The position numbers were made by a program, and so were the translations under genes. Source: Flavobacteriaceae bacterium (GTDB taxonomy: Bacteria > Bacteroidota > Bacteroidia > Flavobacteriales > Flavobacteriaceae). Taken from it: a stretch of 64,000 bases of DNA. Where the stretch lies: the NCBI GenBank assembly GCA_021739635.1, contig JAIPBH010000008.1, positions 62,001 through 126,000 on the forward strand. The letters are read 5' to 3'. Below the pieces are notes generated by a model. That model was not told the origin of the DNA and ran no database searches. It saw nothing but the letters and a program-made list of their open reading frames with translations. The number at the start of each line of letters is the position of its first letter. Positions within the stretch are counted from its first letter, which is position 1. This document shows, piece after piece, positions 35,262-44,404 of this stretch.

Positions 35262-36407
35262 TTACTTAATTCTTTCTATGGCTTCTTCTAAAACTTCTGT
35301 AGATGCACATAATGAAAAACGAATATAACCTTCACCCTTACTTCCAAAAATAGTTCCTGGAGTAATGAAAATATGATTGTTTTTTAGTACTGAATCTATA
35401 AATTCTTCTGATTTTAAACCTGTTGGCAATTTTGCCCAAACAAACAATCCTGTTGCTTCTTTATCATAGGTGCAACCTAAAGCATCTGCTAATTGCCAAA
35501 CTAAATTTCTTCGTTGTTGATACACACTATTTAATGTAGAAAACCACATTTTTGTACACTTTAAAGCTTCAACAGCTCCTTTTTGAATGCCGTAAAACAT
35601 GCCGGAATCCATATTGCTTTTTACTTTTAACACATTGCTAATATGCTTAGCATCACCAATTACCATTCCTACGCGCCAACCTGCCATATTAAAAGTTTTG
35701 CTTAAAGAATTAAGTTCTAAACAAACTTCTTTTGCTCCAGGCACACTTAAAAGACTTTGTTGAACATCATTTAAAACAAAACTGTATGGATTGTCATTTA
35801 CTATTAAAATGTGATGTTTTTTACCAAAAGCTACTAACTCTTCAAACAAATATTTACTTGGCATGGCACCAGTAGGCATGTGCGGATAGTTTACCCACAT
35901 GATTTTTACCTTACTTAAATCTTGTTGTGATAAGGCTTTTAAATCTGGAGACCAATTATTTTTGGCATCCAATTCATAAAAAACAGGCTTAGCTCCAACT
36001 AATTTGGTAACAGATTCATAGGTAGGATAACCTGGATTGGGAATTAATACTTCATCACCTTCATTTAGATAAGCCATAGAAATGTGCATAATGCCTTCCT
36101 TGCTTCCCATGAGGGGCAATATCTCATTTGCTGGACTTAAAGAGACATTAAAATGCTCTTTATAAAATGCCGCCATAGCCTCTCTTAATTCTGGCAAACC
36201 TTGATAACTCTGGTATTTATGAGCATTAGGGTGTTGAAAACTATTTGTAATCGCTTCAATAACTTTTTGTGGTGGCGCCAAATCTGGACTACCAATTCCT
36301 AAATTTATAATTGGTTTACCATTAGCAATAAGCATATTTACTTCTCTTAATTTTTTTGAGAAATAGTATTCTTCAACGGTATGCAATCTGTTAGCAACTT
36401 CAATCAT
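35262..36407 (-). CDS. Fold-type I PLP aminotransferase of the aromatic operon
   Basis: 381-residue class I/II aminotransferase. The PLP lysine lies in SLSKTFNMAGWRVG; other landmarks are INLGIGSPDLAPP, NPGYPTYES, YPHMPTGA and IRFSLCAS. From its place between pheA and tyrA it probably transaminates phenylpyruvate/hydroxyphenylpyruvate or prephenate, but the sequence alone does not separate this from aspartate or LL-diaminopimelate aminotransferases. Its ATG overlaps the pheA stop by 4 nt. Confidence 0.9.
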   Translation of the reverse strand: MIEVANRLHTVEEYYFSKKLREVNMLIANGKPIINLGIGSPDLAPPQKVIEAITNSFQHPNAHKYQSYQGLPELREAMAAFYKEHFNVSLSPANEILPLMGSKEGIMHISMAYLNEGDEVLIPNPGYPTYESVTKLVGAKPVFYELDAKNNWSPDLKALSQQDLSKVKIMWVNYPHMPTGAMPSKYLFEELVAFGKKHHILIVNDNPYSFVLNDVQQSLLSVPGAKEVCLELNSLSKTFNMAGWRVGMVIGDAKHISNVLKVKSNMDSGMFYGIQKGAVEALKCTKMWFSTLNSVYQQRRNLVWQLADALGCTYDKEATGLFVWAKLPTGLKSEEFIDSVLKNNHIFITPGTIFGSKGEGYIRFSLCASTEVLEEAIERIK

Positions 36408-37231
36408 AACTTGGCATTTTTATATTCGCCCAATATTTTAAGTCCTTGAGCCATGATATTTAATATGGACTTTGCTTTGGCAAAATCTTGGTAATTTTCA
36501 AAGGTAACATCCACAAAAAAGGAATATTTCCAAGGGGTTTCAATAATTGGTAAGGATTGAATTTTTGTTAAATTTAGCTTACAATCACTCATCACATTTA
36601 AAATAGTTGCTAAACTTCCTCGTTTATGGTCGGTTTCAAATTTTAAAGATGCTTTATTAATTTGGTCTTCAGGAATTTCAGAATTTTCTCTTTTTACAAT
36701 AGCAAATCTTGTTTCGTTATGTTTAATGGTTTGAATGCTATGTGCTAAAATATCCAACTCAAAAATATTTGCAGCCATAACACTAGCAATGGCACCAATA
36801 TTTTTTAATTGATGTTTATGAATACGTTCTGCAACTTCAGCGGTATCTTTATCTTCAACCAATTTAATATGTGGATAAGCTTTAAAGAATTCCATACATT
36901 GCAATAAAGCCATGGGATGTGAATATACTTCTTTAATATCATCAATAGTTTGATTGGGCAATGCCATTAAATTATGCTGAATATCTAAATAATGTTCTCC
37001 AACAACGTGCAAATCATATTTATTTATTAACGCGTAATTAGGTATGATAGAACCTGCAATAGAATTTTCTAACGCCATAATTACAGCATCACTTTCTTTG
37101 CTTATTAAGGATTCTACAACTTCATCAAATGTTAAACATTCAATAACATTAACAGGCTTTTTAAAAAATTCCTGCGACACAATGTGATGGAACGATCCTT
37201 TTACTCCTTGTATGGCGACTGTTTTTATCAT
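36404..37231 (-). CDS. pheA: Prephenate dehydratase
   Basis: Converts prephenate to phenylpyruvate. 275 residues: catalytic domain with the diagnostic NETRFAIV motif and a C-terminal ACT domain (KRGSLATILNVMSDCKLNLTKIQSLPI, in part) for phenylalanine feedback. No chorismate mutase domain; that activity is in the DAHP synthase fusion at the end of the operon. First structural gene after an attenuator whose terminator ends about 10 nt before this ATG. Confidence 0.95.
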   Translation of the reverse strand: MIKTVAIQGVKGSFHHIVSQEFFKKPVNVIECLTFDEVVESLISKESDAVIMALENSIAGSIIPNYALINKYDLHVVGEHYLDIQHNLMALPNQTIDDIKEVYSHPMALLQCMEFFKAYPHIKLVEDKDTAEVAERIHKHQLKNIGAIASVMAANIFELDILAHSIQTIKHNETRFAIVKRENSEIPEDQINKASLKFETDHKRGSLATILNVMSDCKLNLTKIQSLPIIETPWKYSFFVDVTFENYQDFAKAKSILNIMAQGLKILGEYKNAKL

Positions 37232-37234
37232 ATA

Positions 37235-37263
37235 TAAAAAAAGTCCCGATTTCCATCGAGACT
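37235..37263 (-). terminator. Attenuator terminator before pheA
   Basis: On the minus strand AGTCTCGAT, loop GGAA and ATCGGGACT form a 9-bp stem with one G-U wobble, followed by six or seven T. On the plus strand the wobble is a C-A mismatch, so the structure is directional. The left arm can alternatively pair with an antiterminator segment inside the leader peptide gene. Confidence 0.88.
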
Positions 37264-37309
37264 TATATTCAAATTTATTTCTTATAAATTACACATACAA
37301 AGTCTCGAT
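37255..37309 (-). promoter_or_regulatory. Antiterminator pairing of the pheA attenuator
   Basis: ATCGAGACTT (37309-37300, minus strand, leader codons 22-25) is perfectly complementary over 10 bp to AAGTCTCGAT (37264-37255), the left arm of the terminator. The two structures are mutually exclusive. A ribosome that reaches the leader stop covers the first segment and lets the terminator form. Confidence 0.85.
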
Positions 37310-37372
37310 TTCTTTACTAAAAAAGAAATAAAACCAGTTGCTAAAATATGTGTAACCTATTGTTGTTTTCAT
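37289..37372 (-). CDS. Aromatic-rich leader peptide of the pheA operon
   Basis: 27-codon ORF with five Phe, four Tyr and one Trp. Residues 7-18 read YTYFSNWFYFFF. The tail contains the antiterminator sequence, and the TAA stop lies 26 nt before the terminator stem. This is the layout of a ribosome-mediated attenuator: shortage of Phe or Tyr (or Trp) stalls the ribosome on the aromatic run, frees the antiterminator and allows transcription into pheA-aminotransferase-tyrA-DAHP synthase, the genes that make those amino acids. The upstream promoter leaves almost no 5' leader. Confidence 0.85.
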   Translation of the reverse strand: MKTTIGYTYFSNWFYFFFSKEIETLYV

Positions 37373-37381
37373 AATGAGCGG

Positions 37382-37411
37382 CTAAAGTAAATAATATTTT
37401 TACAATTCAAA
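37382..37411 (-). promoter_or_regulatory. Candidate promoter of the attenuated aromatic operon
   Basis: On the minus strand TTTG (37411-37408), an 18-nt spacer and TACTTTAG (37389-37382) match the Bacteroidota -33/-7 pair with one mismatch. The -7 box ends 10 nt before the leader-peptide ATG. Confidence 0.5.
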
Positions 37412-37491
37412 ATGAAGCAAGCATTTTTTTACAATTAATTTAAAAGTTTTAAAGAATTTAAGGCAAAGCTTTAAATAAATTATATTATCAT

Positions 37492-37499
37492 TATTTTTG
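37492..37499 (+). promoter_or_regulatory. Candidate -7 promoter element of gldA
   Basis: TATTTTTG matches TAnnTTTG and ends 17 nt before the gldA ATG. A -33 TTTG is not obvious. Confidence 0.35.
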
Positions 37500-37515
37500 A
37501 ACAAATAATTTTAAT

Positions 37516-38412
37516 ATGTCAATAGAAGTAACTGGTGTTTCAAAACTCTACGGAAGCCAAAAAGCTTTAAATAATATATCTTTTAAGGTTTCAAAACCAG
37601 AAATTGTTGGTTTTTTAGGTCCAAATGGCGCTGGAAAATCTACTATGATGAAAATTTTGACCACTTACATCAATGCTTCTGAAGGGTCTATTAAAGTAAA
37701 CTCCTTTGATGTTGACGAAGATTCAAAAAATGTTCAAAAAAGTGTAGGCTATTTACCTGAAAATAATCCTTTGTATTTAGACATGTATATTAAAGAATAT
37801 TTAAACTTTAATGCACAGGTTTACAAGGTTTCAAAAGAACGTATTCAAGAAGTTATTGAACTTACAGGATTAATGCCCGAAGTACATAAAAAAATAGGGC
37901 AGCTCTCAAAAGGATATCGTCAGCGCGTTGGTTTGGCCTGTGCGCTTATACATGACCCAGATGTTTTAATTCTTGATGAACCAACCACGGGCTTAGACCC
38001 AAACCAGTTAGTTGACATAAGAAACTTGATAAAAACCATAGGAAAAACTAAAACGGTATTTTTATCAACGCATATTATGCAAGAAGTTGAAGCTATGTGT
38101 GACCGTGTGATTATTATAAATAAAGGTGAAATTGTTGCTGATAAAAAATTGCAAGAACTTAGAAATAGTAAAGAACAAACCGTTGTTGTAGAGTTTGATT
38201 ATAGAGTTGAAGATGCATTTTTAAATAATTTACCAAAGGTTAAAAACGTTATAAACACTCATGGTTTTGTATATGAAATTACATTTAAAACTGCTGAAGA
38301 CATGCGTTCTTATGTGTTTGATTTTGCACATGATAATCAACTTAAAATTTTACAGTTGAATCAGAAGAATGCCAGTTTAGAAAGTATGTTTAGGGAGTTG
38401 ACAAGTAAATAA
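37516..38412 (+). CDS. gldA: Gliding motility ABC transporter ATPase GldA
   Basis: ATP-binding subunit of the Gld ABC transporter (with GldF and GldG, not in this window) needed for gliding. Walker A is GPNGAGKST (about 35-43), signature LSKGYRQRVGLA (about 134), Walker B VLILDEP, followed by the H-loop STHIMQEVE. 298 residues, with the C-terminal extension expected in GldA. It stands alone on the plus strand and ends exactly where the convergent GIN-domain gene ends. Confidence 0.93.
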   Translation: MSIEVTGVSKLYGSQKALNNISFKVSKPEIVGFLGPNGAGKSTMMKILTTYINASEGSIKVNSFDVDEDSKNVQKSVGYLPENNPLYLDMYIKEYLNFNAQVYKVSKERIQEVIELTGLMPEVHKKIGQLSKGYRQRVGLACALIHDPDVLILDEPTTGLDPNQLVDIRNLIKTIGKTKTVFLSTHIMQEVEAMCDRVIIINKGEIVADKKLQELRNSKEQTVVVEFDYRVEDAFLNNLPKVKNVINTHGFVYEITFKTAEDMRSYVFDFAHDNQLKILQLNQKNASLESMFRELTSK

Positions 38413-39159
38413 TCACTCAAAAATTAATCGTCCTTTATATTGTTCTTCTACCTCAACAATAGGTGGATGATTCATACAAATAACATCTCCTGTTCCTGAT
38501 ATTTTACCTGTAATTTTTTGAATAGGATTTAAAATCATATCGTTAGAACTTCTATTCCAAATATATACGTTCTGAGCCATAAGATTTCTTCCTTCAAAAC
38601 GCGATGTTCCTGATGCATACGTAACATTTAAATGATTGGTTTTGCCAGAAATATAACAATTAGATAAATTATTGAATACAATATTAAAGTTTAAATTATC
38701 AATCTGCAGCCTGAAATTTCCAACTGTAAACGTATCAGGCGCATTAAAATCTTCTGATAAAATAGTTAATGATGGATACCTCAACACACCATTTGAACTA
38801 ATATCATATTGTGTAGAACTTCTAATTTCAGTAATATTTGGCGAGGTTACATATACTTTTGTAATCCCATAATCTCTTACATAATTGCAATTATTATTAT
38901 CACTTAAAATCAATTTACCACCAACAACAATGGCTTCTACATCATTCAATAAATTTTTACCAGTTTCAATCACAACATTTTGAGTTATTCCATCTTTTAT
39001 AATTAACTCAACATCTCGATTTACTAATATTTTATCAAAAGCATCTAAACTTATTTCTTGCTGAATTATGTCTCCTGAGGTTTGAAAACAATCGCCCGCA
39101 TTATCACTATTACATGAAAACACTAAAATTATAAACGCTATGTAAATTATTTTTTTCAT
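38413..39159 (-). CDS. GIN-domain (DUF2807) lipoprotein
   Basis: 248-residue envelope protein. Lipoprotein signal ends in VFSC (Cys16), then a DUF2807 right-handed beta-helix-like region with alternating hydrophobic pattern (FDKILVNRDVELIIKDG, VYVTSPNITEIRSSTQYD, SGTGDVICMN). Such domains resemble autotransporter adhesin heads; a surface or periplasmic scaffold role is possible. Function not established. Confidence 0.82.
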   Translation of the reverse strand: MKKIIYIAFIILVFSCNSDNAGDCFQTSGDIIQQEISLDAFDKILVNRDVELIIKDGITQNVVIETGKNLLNDVEAIVVGGKLILSDNNNCNYVRDYGITKVYVTSPNITEIRSSTQYDISSNGVLRYPSLTILSEDFNAPDTFTVGNFRLQIDNLNFNIVFNNLSNCYISGKTNHLNVTYASGTSRFEGRNLMAQNVYIWNRSSNDMILNPIQKITGKISGTGDVICMNHPPIVEVEEQYKGRLIFE

Positions 39160-39244
39160 CTGTTTATATCTATTTTTTTAATGGTCAGATGTAATGTCAA
39201 AATTAAGATGTCTATTTGTTTGCAGCTTTTTATTAATGGACATT

Positions 39245-40345
39245 TCATAATCTTACTCCAACTCCAAATTCAACCGCTTCGGCTTTTGCTGCATGTGCTT
39301 TTAAGGTTAAAGCTCCAAACCACTTATCACCAAAATAACGTTTCAAACCTATTCTAAGATAGGTTTGTCCTTCAAAATCAAACGGATAATATACATAATA
39401 ACCTAACTGTGTCACCAATGAAATTCTGTTTACAAATAATTCGTGTCCAACAAACAATCCAACACGCTTATAATCTTCGTTGCCTGTATTAGGTTCTTCA
39501 GGAAAAGATACAGAACGATAATAAATATATTCTTTTAAAAAGTTTGAAAAGAAGACATCGGCACCTAATTGCAAGGCGCTTTTTTGATTGATTCGTTTAT
39601 CAGCATATGCAGACACCACATAAAATGGAAATTGTCCACTACCAACCACATCACTTTCATTAACACCACTTCTAAAAACGACATTATACTTTATAGGTTG
39701 TGTAAACTTTTTGCTAATTTCTAAACTATCAGTAACTATAAATTCTGGTTCTTTTTCATCTAAATTGTAATTAACTCCAATATTGAACGTTATAGAATTA
39801 ATACTAGTATTTGGAACTTTTACATTAGCGTTTGAATAATGAATCATTGAAAAACCAGCTTGTAAACCAAATTGCTCAAAAATATGCTCTTTTTTATAGT
39901 TGAACATCAAGTAAGTACTACTCATAATTTTTGAACCAAAAGCATTGTTGCGGTAGTTAGTTTCTTTGTCATACGGATTCGTAGTCAATGCCAATCCTTG
40001 ACCTATACGAAACATAAGATTGCGGTTTAAAAAGTAAAAATTATAATGTGCATACATGGAATAATTAGTTCCTAAAACATCATTTTTTAAATTCTGATAC
40101 GCAAACGAAAAACCATAATCTGGATAATTATACCGTTGTTCCCAAGCTTGATGCCCAAAGGTTTTTTTATTATAACTTACAATAATACCTTCAGGATGAC
40201 CAGTTATTAAATGAAGTATATCATTATTATGTAAAGCAATATTTCCTTTAAAATAATTAACATCTATAAATGAAGAATTCTGCTTTTCTTGAGAAAAAGA
40301 TAGACAAAATAGAAAGCAAAAAAATCCAGTAAGAAATAGCTTCAT
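39245..40345 (-). CDS. PagL-like acyloxyacyl hydrolase
   Basis: Outer-membrane beta-barrel predicted to remove an acyl chain from lipid A. Signal peptide (1-19, FCLSFSQ), then repeated amphipathic strands. The catalytic-type motif is IHYSNANV with His169 and Ser171, as the His-x-Ser-Asn of PagL/LpxR-like deacylases. It is 366 residues, about twice E. coli-type PagL, which is usual in Bacteroidota where an extra C-terminal barrel half is present. Separated by 36 nt from metF, possibly read through. Confidence 0.8.
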   Translation of the reverse strand: MKLFLTGFFCFLFCLSFSQEKQNSSFIDVNYFKGNIALHNNDILHLITGHPEGIIVSYNKKTFGHQAWEQRYNYPDYGFSFAYQNLKNDVLGTNYSMYAHYNFYFLNRNLMFRIGQGLALTTNPYDKETNYRNNAFGSKIMSSTYLMFNYKKEHIFEQFGLQAGFSMIHYSNANVKVPNTSINSITFNIGVNYNLDEKEPEFIVTDSLEISKKFTQPIKYNVVFRSGVNESDVVGSGQFPFYVVSAYADKRINQKSALQLGADVFFSNFLKEYIYYRSVSFPEEPNTGNEDYKRVGLFVGHELFVNRISLVTQLGYYVYYPFDFEGQTYLRIGLKRYFGDKWFGALTLKAHAAKAEAVEFGVGVRL

Positions 40346-40381
40346 TTAAAGGTTACTTATCTTGTAAAAACAAGAGATTAA

Positions 40382-41338
40382 TTAAAATATTTTTGACGCT
40401 ATGGCTTTAATATTATCGCTTTTACCCATAGAATAATAATGTAAAAATGGCACACCAGCGTCTCTCAACTCTTTAGATTGCTGAATGGCAAACTCAATGC
40501 CTACTTGCCTAACGGCATTATTATCTTTACAAGCCTCCACTGCATCTATTAAGTCTTGGGGTAAATCTATTTTAAAAACCTGAGGTAAAATTTGCAAATG
40601 ACGTTTCACCGCAATAGGTTTAATACCAGGGATAATAGGTACTGTAATTCCTATGGCTTTCGCTTTTTCAACAAAATCAAAATACCTTTTATTATCAAAA
40701 AACATTTGGGTTACCACATAATCGGCACCAGCATCTACTTTTTCTTTTAAGCGTTTTAAATCGGTTGCCAAAGACGGCGCTTCCATGTGTTTTTCTGGGT
40801 AACCAGCTACACCAATACAAAAATCGGCGTTATGCTCTACATTTACATCATCATGCAAATATTTACCACGATTTAAGTTGGCTATTTGCGACACTAACTC
40901 GCTTGCAAATGCATTACCACCATCGGCCGGTATAAAATAAGGCTCTTCTTTCATAGAGTCGCCACGTAAAGCCATCACGTTATCAATCCCTAAATAATGG
41001 CAATCAACCAACACATATTCTGTTTCTTCTTTCGTAAAACCACCACAAAGTAAATGAGGAATGGCATCAACGCTATATTTATACATAATAGATGCACAAA
41101 TACCAACAGTTCCAGGACGCATACGAGTGATTCGTTTATCTAAAAGTCCATTGCCCCTATCAATATAAACATATTCTTCCCTAGAAGTTGTTACATCTAT
41201 AAAAGGAGGTTTAAACTCCATTAACGGGTCTATATTATCATAGAGTTCTTTAATGTTTTTTCCTTTTTGAGGCGGAATCACTTCAAAAGAAAATAAGGTT
41301 GTTCCGTTGGCTTTTTTTATGTGATCTGTTACTTTCAT
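40382..41338 (-). CDS. metF: 5,10-methylenetetrahydrofolate reductase
   Basis: Produces 5-methyl-THF for methionine synthase. 318 residues from ATG 41338 (another ATG two codons earlier at 41344). TIM-barrel landmarks are FSFEVIPPQKGKN, DVTTSREE, GVAGYPEKHMEAPSLATDL and QMFFDNKRYFDFVEKAK. It is the last methionine gene of the minus-strand run and is separated from split metH by a short unknown gene and a hairpin-rich GC island. Confidence 0.95.
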   Translation of the reverse strand: MKVTDHIKKANGTTLFSFEVIPPQKGKNIKELYDNIDPLMEFKPPFIDVTTSREEYVYIDRGNGLLDKRITRMRPGTVGICASIMYKYSVDAIPHLLCGGFTKEETEYVLVDCHYLGIDNVMALRGDSMKEEPYFIPADGGNAFASELVSQIANLNRGKYLHDDVNVEHNADFCIGVAGYPEKHMEAPSLATDLKRLKEKVDAGADYVVTQMFFDNKRYFDFVEKAKAIGITVPIIPGIKPIAVKRHLQILPQVFKIDLPQDLIDAVEACKDNNAVRQVGIEFAIQQSKELRDAGVPFLHYYSMGKSDNIKAIASKIF

Positions 41339-41344
41339 TCCCAT

Positions 41345-41362
41345 TTCCTGCGAAGGCAGGAA
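41345..41362. repeat. Perfect hairpin directly upstream of metF
   Basis: TTCCTGC, loop GAAG and GCAGGAA: a 7-bp palindromic stem touching the metF start region. TTCCTGCnnnnGCAGGAA-type sequences are commonly scattered between genes in this family, so it may be part of the adjacent repeat rather than a metF-specific signal. Confidence 0.55.
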
Positions 41363-41389
41363 TCTTATTTAATATTAATTTTATATTTT

Positions 41390-41472
41390 GGGCGTTACCA
41401 CAAGGGTCGCGCTTTCCGCTTCAAGTCCTCGCTCGTGCCTCGCTGTGGGCTTTCCGCTATAATCGCTAACGC
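41390..41472. repeat. GC-rich dispersed-repeat candidate between metF and the next gene
   Basis: An 83-base island far richer in GC than its surroundings. It starts GGGCGTTACC and ends ATCGCTAACGC, so its ends are inverted (GCGTTA at 41392, TAACGC at 41467), and it contains CTTTCCGCT twice. Elements with these ends occur in many copies between genes in other Flavobacteriaceae as I recall; here only one copy is visible. It is not coding in any frame. Confidence 0.65.
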
Positions 41473-41475
41473 AAA

Positions 41476-41715
41476 TTAAAGCAATAACTTTTTAATGGTT
41501 TTATAATCTTCTTGATATTCCCAATAAATCCATCGTCCATCTACATAATCGGTTAAAATATATTTTTCACTAACCGATTTAATTCTGGAAATTGGAATGA
41601 TTTTCTTGGAGAAAGTATCCGAAACAATGGGTTCCATCATTTCTTTATTTTTACTATTATAACCATGCGATATAATGTAACTACCTAATGTTAATTCTAT
41701 AAATTCTGGCTTCAT
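41476..41715 (-). CDS. Small protein of unknown function in the methionine cluster
   Basis: 79 residues, no signal peptide or membrane segment, no recognised family. Lysine- and aromatic-rich C-terminus (YVDGRWIYWEYQEDYKTIKK). It starts 8 nt after the metH C-terminal gene's stop, so it is likely co-transcribed with methionine synthase. Beta-rich by eye. Whether it is translated cannot be judged, but the close spacing supports a real gene. Confidence 0.6.
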   Translation of the reverse strand: MKPEFIELTLGSYIISHGYNSKNKEMMEPIVSDTFSKKIIPISRIKSVSEKYILTDYVDGRWIYWEYQEDYKTIKKLLL

Positions 41716-41723
41716 TGTTTTAT

Positions 41724-44399
41724 TTATTCATCTGCAATGGTTGGATGCAACCATTTTCTAGCTTTCTCTTTTGAAATACCTTTTCTAACCGCATAATCTG
41801 TTACCTGGTCATCGGTTATTTTACCTAGGCCAAAATACTTCGCTTCCGGATTTCCAAAATAATAACCTGAAACTGCTGCCGCTGGCCACATCGCTAAACT
41901 TTCGGTCAAGGTTACACCAATCACTTTTTCAACTTCCAATAACTCCCAAATGGTTTCTTTTTCTAGATGGTCTGGACAAGCAGGATATCCTGGTGCCGGA
42001 CGAATTCCCTTATAACTTTCCTGGATTAAATCATCGTTGGTTAAATCTTCATTTTCAGCATATCCCCAATGTTTAGTCCGCACTTGTTTATGCAAATATT
42101 CCGCTAAAGCTTCCGCAAACCTATCCGCTATCGCTTGAGCCATAATCGCATTGTAATCATCCTCATTTTTTCTGTAACTATCAGCCAATTCTTGCGCTCC
42201 AAAAATGGCAACAGCAAAAGCTCCCATATAATCAGTTTTCCCAGTTTCCTTTGGCGCGATAAAATCGGCTAAAGCTATATTTGGAATACCTTCCCGTTTA
42301 CTTAATTGCTGACGCAAGGTTCTAAAAACAACGATTTCCTTTCCCTTTTTCTGAACAGAAATATCATCTTCATGAATTGTATTGGCTTCAAACAATCCGA
42401 AAACCGCTCTTGGCTTTAATAATTGCTTGGCAATGATGTCTTCAATCATTTTTTGAGCTTCATTAAACATGATAGTTGCTTGCTCACCCACAACCTCATC
42501 AGTTAAAATATCTGGATATTTACCGTGTAAATCCCAACTTCTAAAAAACGGACTCCAATCTATAAATGGCACTAATTCTTTTAAGCTCAATTGTTTTAAA
42601 ACTTGAATACCTAATTCTTTAGGCTTTACAATTTCAGTAGTATCCCAATCAATTTTAAACTTTCGTTTTCTAGCTTCCATAATAGAAATATATGATTTCT
42701 CTTTGCCGCGTTTTAAAAATTTGGTTCGAAACTCATCATAATCCTTTTTTAAATTGGCAACATATTCATTAACCGCTTTTTTGTTCAGCAAATCGCCCAC
42801 AACGGTAACGGCTCTAGAAGCATCATTCACATGCACCACGGCATTTTTATATTGTGGATCAATTTTAACAGCAGTATGTGCTTTTGAAGTTGTGGCACCC
42901 CCAATAAGCAATGGAATGCTGAAATTTTGACGTTCCATTTCTTTGGCCAAATATACCATTTCATCAAGTGATGGCGTGATGAGTCCAGATAATCCAATAG
43001 CATCAACATTATGTAATTTGGCCTCGGAAATAATCTTTTCCGGTGGTACCATCACACCCAAATCAACGATTTCATAATTATTACAAGCCAATACGACGCT
43101 CACAATATTTTTACCAATATCATGTACATCGCCTTTTACGGTTGCCATCAATACTTTACCAACAGGCTCTTGCAAATCGCCTTTTTCAGCTTCAATAAAC
43201 GGATTTAAATACCCTACCGCTTTTTTCATCACGCGAGCCGATTTCACGACCTGAGGCAAAAACATTTTTCCAGCACCAAACAAATCGCCCACCACATTCA
43301 TGCCTATCATTAAGTGGCCTTCAATAACATCAATCGGTTTTTCGGCCTGTAATCTAGCTTCCTCAACATCTTCAATAATAAAGGCATCAATACCTTTTAC
43401 AAGCGCGTGTGTGATTCTCTCTTGAACAGGATTTTCACGCCAAGACAAATCGGCTCCCGCTTCTTTTTTAGACCCTTTAACGGTTTCGGCAAAATCTAAT
43501 AAACGCTCGGTAGCATCATCCCTTCTATCTAAAATAACATCTTCAACACGCTCTAATAAATCTTTCGGAATATCATCATACACTTCTAAAAGTGAAGGAT
43601 TTACAATACCCATATTCATACCCGCTTGAATGGCATGGTACAAAAACACCGAGTGCATGGCTTCACGCACACCATCATTTCCTCTGAAAGAAAACGACAC
43701 ATTACTCACACCACCGCTCACGCTAACGTTTGGTAAATTTTGACGCACCCAACGTGTGGCTTCAATAAAATCGATGGCATTTCTTTTATGCTCATCCATG
43801 CCTGTAGCTACTGGGAATATGTTTAAATCGAAAATAATATCTTCGGAAGGAAAGCCTACTTGATTAACAAGTATGTCATATGAACGTTTACAAATTTCAA
43901 TACGCCTTTCATAATTATCGGCTTGCCCAACCTCATCAAATGCCATAACAATCACTGCTGCACCATAGCGCTTTATTTGTTTTGCTTCCCAAACAAACTT
44001 GTCTTCACCTTCTTTTAATGAAATAGAGTTTACAACACATTTTCCTTGAACTACTTGTAAACCAGCCTCGATGATTTCCCATTTGGAACTATCAATCATG
44101 ATAGGCACTCGGGAAATATCGGGTTCGGCAGCAATTAAATTAAGAAAACGCACCATAGATTCTTTACCATCAATAAGTCCGTCGTCCATATTAATATCAA
44201 TAATCTGAGCGCCACCATCAACCTGATGCCTAGCAACTGCTAAGGCTTCATCAAATTTTTCTTCTTTGATTAATCGTAAAAACATACGCGAACCAGCCAC
44301 GTTAGTACGTTCACCAACGTTTATAAAATTGCTATTTTCGTTTAGGACTAGGGGTTCAAGTCCTGATAAACGCATGTATTTTGTTTGTTTAATTTTCAT
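41724..44399 (-). CDS. metH: Methionine synthase, C-terminal subunit (folate, B12, activation domains)
   Basis: The folate- and cobalamin-binding portion of B12-dependent methionine synthase. Domains in order: pterin-binding TIM barrel (about 20-290, [18 protein letters not shown]), cap and B12 domain with [10 protein letters not shown] (His426 is the cobalt ligand), and the SAM-binding reactivation domain ending with [12 protein letters not shown]. 891 residues. The homocysteine-binding domain is a separate gene 5 nt upstream. Both halves are intact with their own ATG, so this is a stable split, not a frameshift. Confidence 0.95.
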   Translation of the reverse strand: MKIKQTKYMRLSGLEPLVLNENSNFINVGERTNVAGSRMFLRLIKEEKFDEALAVARHQVDGGAQIIDINMDDGLIDGKESMVRFLNLIAAEPDISRVPIMIDSSKWEIIEAGLQVVQGKCVVNSISLKEGEDKFVWEAKQIKRYGAAVIVMAFDEVGQADNYERRIEICKRSYDILVNQVGFPSEDIIFDLNIFPVATGMDEHKRNAIDFIEATRWVRQNLPNVSVSGGVSNVSFSFRGNDGVREAMHSVFLYHAIQAGMNMGIVNPSLLEVYDDIPKDLLERVEDVILDRRDDATERLLDFAETVKGSKKEAGADLSWRENPVQERITHALVKGIDAFIIEDVEEARLQAEKPIDVIEGHLMIGMNVVGDLFGAGKMFLPQVVKSARVMKKAVGYLNPFIEAEKGDLQEPVGKVLMATVKGDVHDIGKNIVSVVLACNNYEIVDLGVMVPPEKIISEAKLHNVDAIGLSGLITPSLDEMVYLAKEMERQNFSIPLLIGGATTSKAHTAVKIDPQYKNAVVHVNDASRAVTVVGDLLNKKAVNEYVANLKKDYDEFRTKFLKRGKEKSYISIMEARKRKFKIDWDTTEIVKPKELGIQVLKQLSLKELVPFIDWSPFFRSWDLHGKYPDILTDEVVGEQATIMFNEAQKMIEDIIAKQLLKPRAVFGLFEANTIHEDDISVQKKGKEIVVFRTLRQQLSKREGIPNIALADFIAPKETGKTDYMGAFAVAIFGAQELADSYRKNEDDYNAIMAQAIADRFAEALAEYLHKQVRTKHWGYAENEDLTNDDLIQESYKGIRPAPGYPACPDHLEKETIWELLEVEKVIGVTLTESLAMWPAAAVSGYYFGNPEAKYFGLGKITDDQVTDYAVRKGISKEKARKWLHPTIADE

Positions 44400-44404
44400 C
44401 TTTT

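Noticed and set aside
40360-40375. TCTTGT-AAAA-ACAAGA hairpin between metF and the PagL-like gene
   Set aside because: 6-bp AT-rich stem without a T run on the minus strand; weak as a terminator.
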